Of a DNA stretch of 19,473 bases, positions 16,232 through 19,473 are shown piece after piece; within the stretch, counting starts at the first letter, position 1; the number at the start of each line of letters is the position of its first letter. A program made the position numbers and the translations under genes. A model generated the notes under the pieces. That model saw nothing but the letters and a program-made list of their open reading frames with translations. It was not told the origin of the DNA and ran no database searches. The stretch is from an uncultured Capnocytophaga sp. (GTDB lineage Bacteria; Bacteroidota; Bacteroidia; Flavobacteriales; Flavobacteriaceae). The stretch is from positions 1 through 19,473 of the forward strand of contig NZ_CALGWU010000027.1 of assembly GCF_937936315.1 (NCBI RefSeq), given 5' to 3'.

Positions 16232-16801
16232 ATGACTGTAGAAATCTTTTGGCAGCTTATCGAAAAAGCAAGAAGCACAGCAGGGACAAATGATAATGCC
16301 TTTGCTTCGGCCTTACAGACAGAACTGGAAGCCTTATCGGAAGAGAATTTGCTCTTGTTTCAGTTTATTTATGAATGGTACGAAATTACGATTATCAAAC
16401 AGCCCTCTCATCTGATGTGGTCGGCATTGGTACTGATTAACGGAGGCTATTGCACTGATACTTACGGCTTTGCGGGTTATCTGATTACCCACGGGCGTGA
16501 AGCTTATGAAAAAACGCTTGCAAATCCAGATTTTTTGGCTACATTGGAGCCTAAAAAAGATAAATGTAACTATAAGGAAGTGAGGCGGCTGGCGCAGAAA
16601 ATCTATATGGAACGCACCAAAACGAAAATTCGTGCCTTTGAGAAGATTTATTTAGCCGCGTGGAGCGAAGATGTGCAGGATGAGATAACCCAAGCGCTGA
16701 CCATCAATCCTGAAAAAAGAAACCGAGACTGGACATTAGATGAACTAAAAAAGATATTTCCTAAACTAACTGAAACACTATCTAAACAATACAAAAAATG
16801 A
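16232..16801 (+). CDS. DUF4240 domain protein
   Basis: A 189-aa soluble protein. The opening MTVEIFWQLIEKARS, then LEALSEENLLLFQFIYEWYE, then LMWSALVLINGGYCTDTYGF and GYLITHGREAYEKTLANPDF, follow the DUF4240 pattern closely. The molecular function of DUF4240 is unknown. The usual DUF4240 DDxFxxFRxWLI element reads TDTYGFAGYLI here, a mild variant. The gene begins 10 bp after the 123-aa gene. Its TGA overlaps the ATG of lipoprotein B (ATGA, 16798-16801), which suggests translational coupling. Confidence 0.82.
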   Translation: MTVEIFWQLIEKARSTAGTNDNAFASALQTELEALSEENLLLFQFIYEWYEITIIKQPSHLMWSALVLINGGYCTDTYGFAGYLITHGREAYEKTLANPDFLATLEPKKDKCNYKEVRRLAQKIYMERTKTKIRAFEKIYLAAWSEDVQDEITQALTINPEKRNRDWTLDELKKIFPKLTETLSKQYKK

Positions 16802-17018
16802 AATCAATAAAAATATTTAAAATGATACGTAACAAAACACTTATTTTCGCTTTACTTGCACTATCTGCTTGTAGCAAACAATCGGGAGAAGATGAACCAC
16901 AACAAATGGTATATCAGAATTCCCAACAAAGTCTCTTTGATCCCTATATCGCTCAGGGGTCTATTTTCACAAGAGAAGTTAAAAATATGCCTTTGGCAAC
17001 GAACTCTGCTGCCATAGC
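16798..17018 (+). repeat. 221-bp perfect direct repeat, copy 2
   Basis: Identical to 14734-14954. The preceding base differs between the copies (G before copy 1, A before copy 2), so the left boundary of identity coincides exactly with the start codon. The right boundary is a synonymous A/G difference. Confidence 0.93.
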
Positions 17019-17889
17019 GGCTTATATGCCTAAAATGCCTGCGGAATACCTGCCCGAAAGATTTAAAAAAACGGTACTGACTACACTGAGCACCACATCT
17101 TATAATATCCCTATTTATGTAGTAGATTCTAATAATCCTTTTCAGGAATATGCTAATTTTGAGTCTAAGGATAATAGAGTTATTTATAAAGAAGACCTTA
17201 TCAAGTATACTACGGGGCGAATACCCTTGCCTAAATATGCACAACCAGCAGGCGGAGGCGATAAATCTTTTGCCGTTTATGACAGAGCAACAGGGATGAT
17301 GAGGGAATATTTTCATGCTGTTAAAGATGAAAAAGGAACTTGGCATTTTTCTGCTTCTGGATACTTTAAGGCAAAACCGAACTTTAAAGATTTGGGCAAA
17401 GATAACTTTGCGATGCAACACACCACAGGAGGGTCGGCAGTAGTGTGTATGCTCAATCCACTCTCTCAAATAGGCATCGCAGAGGCACGAAAAGGTGAAA
17501 TAAAACACGCTCTGTCATTTACTATTGCCAATGCAGGGAAAGGTTTTTCTTATCCTGCTAAACAAGGAGATGGAACTTCAACCAACCCTAATGCTCCCTT
17601 GGAAGGACAATGGTTCCGTATAGATCCTAAAATAGATCTTAACAAGCTAAAACTTCGTCCTTTCACCCTCGTAGTAGCCAAAGCGATACAGAAATATGGA
17701 GGCTATGCAGCCGATAAAAATCTTTTTTGCCATACCTTCACGGCAGAACATCCTATAAATGAGATGGCACAAGGCAAGCCTAACCCTTGGGAAAAAGGCG
17801 GAGATATCTATGAAAAATACAACGGATTAGACCTCAACGATTTTCCTTGGCATCTTACCCAGTGGGCGCCTGTTAATTGGGGGAAATAA
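16798..17889 (+). CDS. Lipoprotein B, paralogue of lipoprotein A
   Basis: A 363-aa lipoprotein with the same lipobox (LSAC, Cys25), acidic patch and conserved C-terminal motifs as lipoprotein A. By eye 33 of 363 residues differ. About 22 of them lie at residues 91-149, where A has SWLVTSLNTT and B has KTVLTTLSTT. Residues 150-363 differ at only 11 positions, for example Cys instead of Gly at 217. The start is supported by the ATGA overlap with DUF4240 and by the boundary of the 221-bp repeat. There are no gaps in the alignment. It is followed 15 bp later by the 176-aa gene. Confidence 0.85.
   Translation: MKSIKIFKMIRNKTLIFALLALSACSKQSGEDEPQQMVYQNSQQSLFDPYIAQGSIFTREVKNMPLATNSAAIAAYMPKMPAEYLPERFKKTVLTTLSTTSYNIPIYVVDSNNPFQEYANFESKDNRVIYKEDLIKYTTGRIPLPKYAQPAGGGDKSFAVYDRATGMMREYFHAVKDEKGTWHFSASGYFKAKPNFKDLGKDNFAMQHTTGGSAVVCMLNPLSQIGIAEARKGEIKHALSFTIANAGKGFSYPAKQGDGTSTNPNAPLEGQWFRIDPKIDLNKLKLRPFTLVVAKAIQKYGGYAADKNLFCHTFTAEHPINEMAQGKPNPWEKGGDIYEKYNGLDLNDFPWHLTQWAPVNWGK
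17671..17732 (+). repeat. 62-bp perfect direct repeat, copy 2
   Basis: Identical to 15607-15668 at the same gene offset, flanked by synonymous differences. Confidence 0.85.
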
Positions 17890-17904
17890 TTTGAAAGGGA
17901 TAAT

Positions 17905-18490
17905 ATGAATAATCAAATTTATGTATCTAGCTATGGTATTTTTATTTTATCCATAGATCAATTTAGTTCTTTTTTGAAAGAAGAGAAAAAAACAAGAGTG
18001 AAAAAAGTTTTACAACTTCTTCAAAAGGAACAAAGTTTATATCAGAGATCGATACAAACAGGAAGCTGGCTGCCAATTCCACAAATTGATTCAGTTTTAT
18101 ATGAAATAAAAATCACTAATTTAGGTGATTCTTTTAATGAAGAATGGGAGGGAAAATACAACTATACCTCCTTTAACCTATGTGTAGGGATAGATAATAG
18201 TATCTGGATAGGATCCATAGGGCTTTTATTTGATTGGAATGTAAATAAATTTATAGATAATTCCATAACCTACTCTACATTAGACGGACTTCAACTTACT
18301 AGTGCTTTGAAATTTCCTTTAGAAAAAGGTAAATATCTTGTGTCCATACAAGGATATGAACGCAAGGAAAAACAAAATTTTCCAGCTTCAAATAGTGGTT
18401 TTTTTATTTTCCTTTGCAAAAGTAGAAAAGTTTGAAAGTGTTAATGATCCTCGCGATGACAAATATTTATTTAATGGTATTAATAAATAG
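17905..18490 (+). pseudogene. Hypothetical protein with frameshifted C-terminus
   Basis: As read, the frame from 17905 stops at 18435 (176 aa). The family is unknown to me; the protein is soluble with no signal peptide. Near the end it has a conserved-looking block (SALKFPLEKGKYLVSIQGYE, then NFPASNSGFF). If the T7 run at 18399-18405 had six T, the frame would continue as GFLFSFAKVEKFESVNDPRD and end at TAG 18488-18490, giving 194 aa. The continuation reads like a natural extension, so I treat the gene as frameshifted, though a functional 176-aa form cannot be excluded. It follows lipoprotein B by 15 bp. Bases 18491-18626 hold nothing I can support. Confidence 0.62.
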
Positions 18491-18626
18491 GGAATGTTAA
18501 AATAACAACCTACCCATACACACAAAAGATGCAAAGCCTTATTTTCCTAAAAAAGGGTTTCGCAATTTTGAACGCACTGTGTTCATAATTATAACAAACA
18601 CAATATTAATTGGTTAATATCAACAA

Positions 18627-19331
18627 ATGACAATCATAGAAACTCCCGAAATTATAGAAAAATGCAAAGCCTACGAGCGGGAAGGCGGTGTGATAGACTT
18701 TCGTATCTTTCAGTTGGATATGGAGCAGGAGGACACGCCTTATCAGAAGCATTTGGCTGTAGCGCAGCAGACCCTTATTTCGGTAGCGGAAGAAGTAAAT
18801 ACGCGTCTTGACCGTATGGCGGCTAAACTGAAAATGAATCGCAGGGAGCTTTTTACGATGGACTATGATTTTAACATTCTTAAAAACTCTGGCAAAGAGA
18901 TTTCTGTCCAAGACTTTATGGGCTGGCAATATGAAGAAGTAAGCGGAAGGGTAAAAATACTCTGTTATGATTTGCTTAACCCTAAAACTAAAGGCTACGA
19001 CCTATATTTCTACTACAATGAAAAAGAAGTGATTGAAAATGCACTCTCTATTACTCAAGAAGATAAGGGGCAAATAGGTTTTGTGTATGCCTTTTTAGAT
19101 CCTCCTTATTCATTTATGTGTGGAAAAACTATTTTTGAAAAAGGAAACTTCTTTTTAGATTTTTGTAGGTTGCTTTTTACTGATATTTCTCAAATAGAAG
19201 TCTATAGATGGAGTACCGATAGCTCTAATTACTTTGATAAGGGCAAAGAATGGTGGGGTGCTTTCTTTTGGACGGTATACAATCCCTATTGGGATAGATA
19301 TATAGGCATTATAGCTTCAGAAACTGATTAA
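18627..19331 (+). CDS. Hypothetical protein with C-terminal WWGAFFWT motif
   Basis: A 234-aa soluble protein with no signal peptide and no membrane segment. An N-terminal helical region (to about residue 75) precedes a mixed alpha/beta part. The most distinctive element is the C-terminal GKEWWGAFFWTVYNPYWDRY followed by IGIIASETD. I recall similar endings in uncharacterised Bacteroidetes proteins, often among clusters of immunity-like genes, but cannot name a family. The ATG at 18627 is the first in frame. No clear promoter precedes it. A decayed DUF4304 gene follows 9 bp later. Confidence 0.75.
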   Translation: MTIIETPEIIEKCKAYEREGGVIDFRIFQLDMEQEDTPYQKHLAVAQQTLISVAEEVNTRLDRMAAKLKMNRRELFTMDYDFNILKNSGKEISVQDFMGWQYEEVSGRVKILCYDLLNPKTKGYDLYFYYNEKEVIENALSITQEDKGQIGFVYAFLDPPYSFMCGKTIFEKGNFFLDFCRLLFTDISQIEVYRWSTDSSNYFDKGKEWWGAFFWTVYNPYWDRYIGIIASETD

Positions 19332-19340
19332 TAATTAACT

Positions 19341-19473
19341 ATGAAAACAGATACACAAATTAAATTCGATACGATAATCAAAGAAGGTTTTACGCCTCTA
19401 TTAAAGCCACTTTTCTTTTAAAATTGAAACTACTTTTATAATCTATTTTAAATAAAGAAGATACAGGAATTAC
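19341..19473 (+). pseudogene. DUF4304 gene remnant, runs off the window
   Basis: The ATG at 19341 opens 26 codons (MKTDTQIKFDTIIKEGFTPL then LKPLFF) before TAA at 19419. This N-terminus matches the start of DUF4304 proteins, which normally continue LLKxxGFKKxGNxFYR. In other frames downstream one reads NYFYNLF and KEDTGI, fitting the next part of the family after small indels. The gene is therefore broken within its first 30 codons, but the 3' part continues beyond the window and cannot be judged. DUF4304 is another family frequent in small immunity-type gene clusters. Confidence 0.6.

Noticed and set aside
14797..17508. Matching minus-strand open frames of 161 and 215 aa under both lipoprotein genes
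   Set aside because: Their similarity to each other is explained by the duplicated plus-strand genes; composition is not protein-like.
18529..18672. 11-bp direct repeat ATGCAAAGCCT at 18529 and 18662
   Set aside because: Short, single pair, 133 bp apart, one copy inside a gene; chance is a sufficient explanation.

Overview
The window looks like part of a flavobacterial genome, most probably Capnocytophaga or a close relative. The housekeeping proteins (RpoB of 1269 aa, SecE, NusG, L11, L1, L10, L7/L12) have the lengths and sequence style of Bacteroidetes. Five promoters fit the Bacteroidetes pattern TTTG-N18-20-TAnnTTTG. Other supporting traits are a BspA-type leucine-rich-repeat protein, an N-terminally anchored SurA/PpiD-like isomerase, and start codons without Shine-Dalgarno sites. 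The genus is an inference; the phylum is well supported.

Layout, left to right. (1) 1-180: 14-bp tandem repeats downstream of a leftward promoter, plus a strong hairpin terminator. (2) 181-2298 (-): a ppiD-like periplasmic folding factor. (3) 2605-3993 (+): an exported BspA-type LRR protein. (4) 4011-11090 (+): the secE-nusG-rplK-rplA-rplJ-rplL-rpoB cluster with its own promoter and a structured rplL-rpoB gap. (5) 11149-11186: a perfect terminator after rpoB. rpoC, the normal next gene, is absent from the remaining 8.4 kb. (6) 11339-19473: an accessory region with a secreted hypothetical protein, a heavily decayed membrane-protein gene, and a row of small acidic proteins resembling DUF2004, DUF2262, DUF4240 and DUF4304 plus unrecognised types. 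Between them lie two 91% identical lipoproteins and several broken genes.

The left part is conserved transcription and translation machinery. The right part looks like a gene-acquisition zone. From 14734 to about 18490 five genes are packed with gaps of 24 bp or less (one is a 4-bp ATGA overlap): lipoprotein A, 123-aa protein, DUF4240, lipoprotein B, 176/194-aa protein. The small proteins resemble immunity-type families, but no toxin with a recognisable catalytic domain is visible. My main hypothesis is an orphan-immunity or effector-associated island inserted where rpoC would be expected. The two lipoproteins share a perfectly identical 221-nt 5' end that starts exactly at the ATG, a sign of recent duplication or gene conversion. 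The decay (homopolymer length changes, an internal deletion, truncations) is confined to this island, while the 11 kb to its left has no frameshift.
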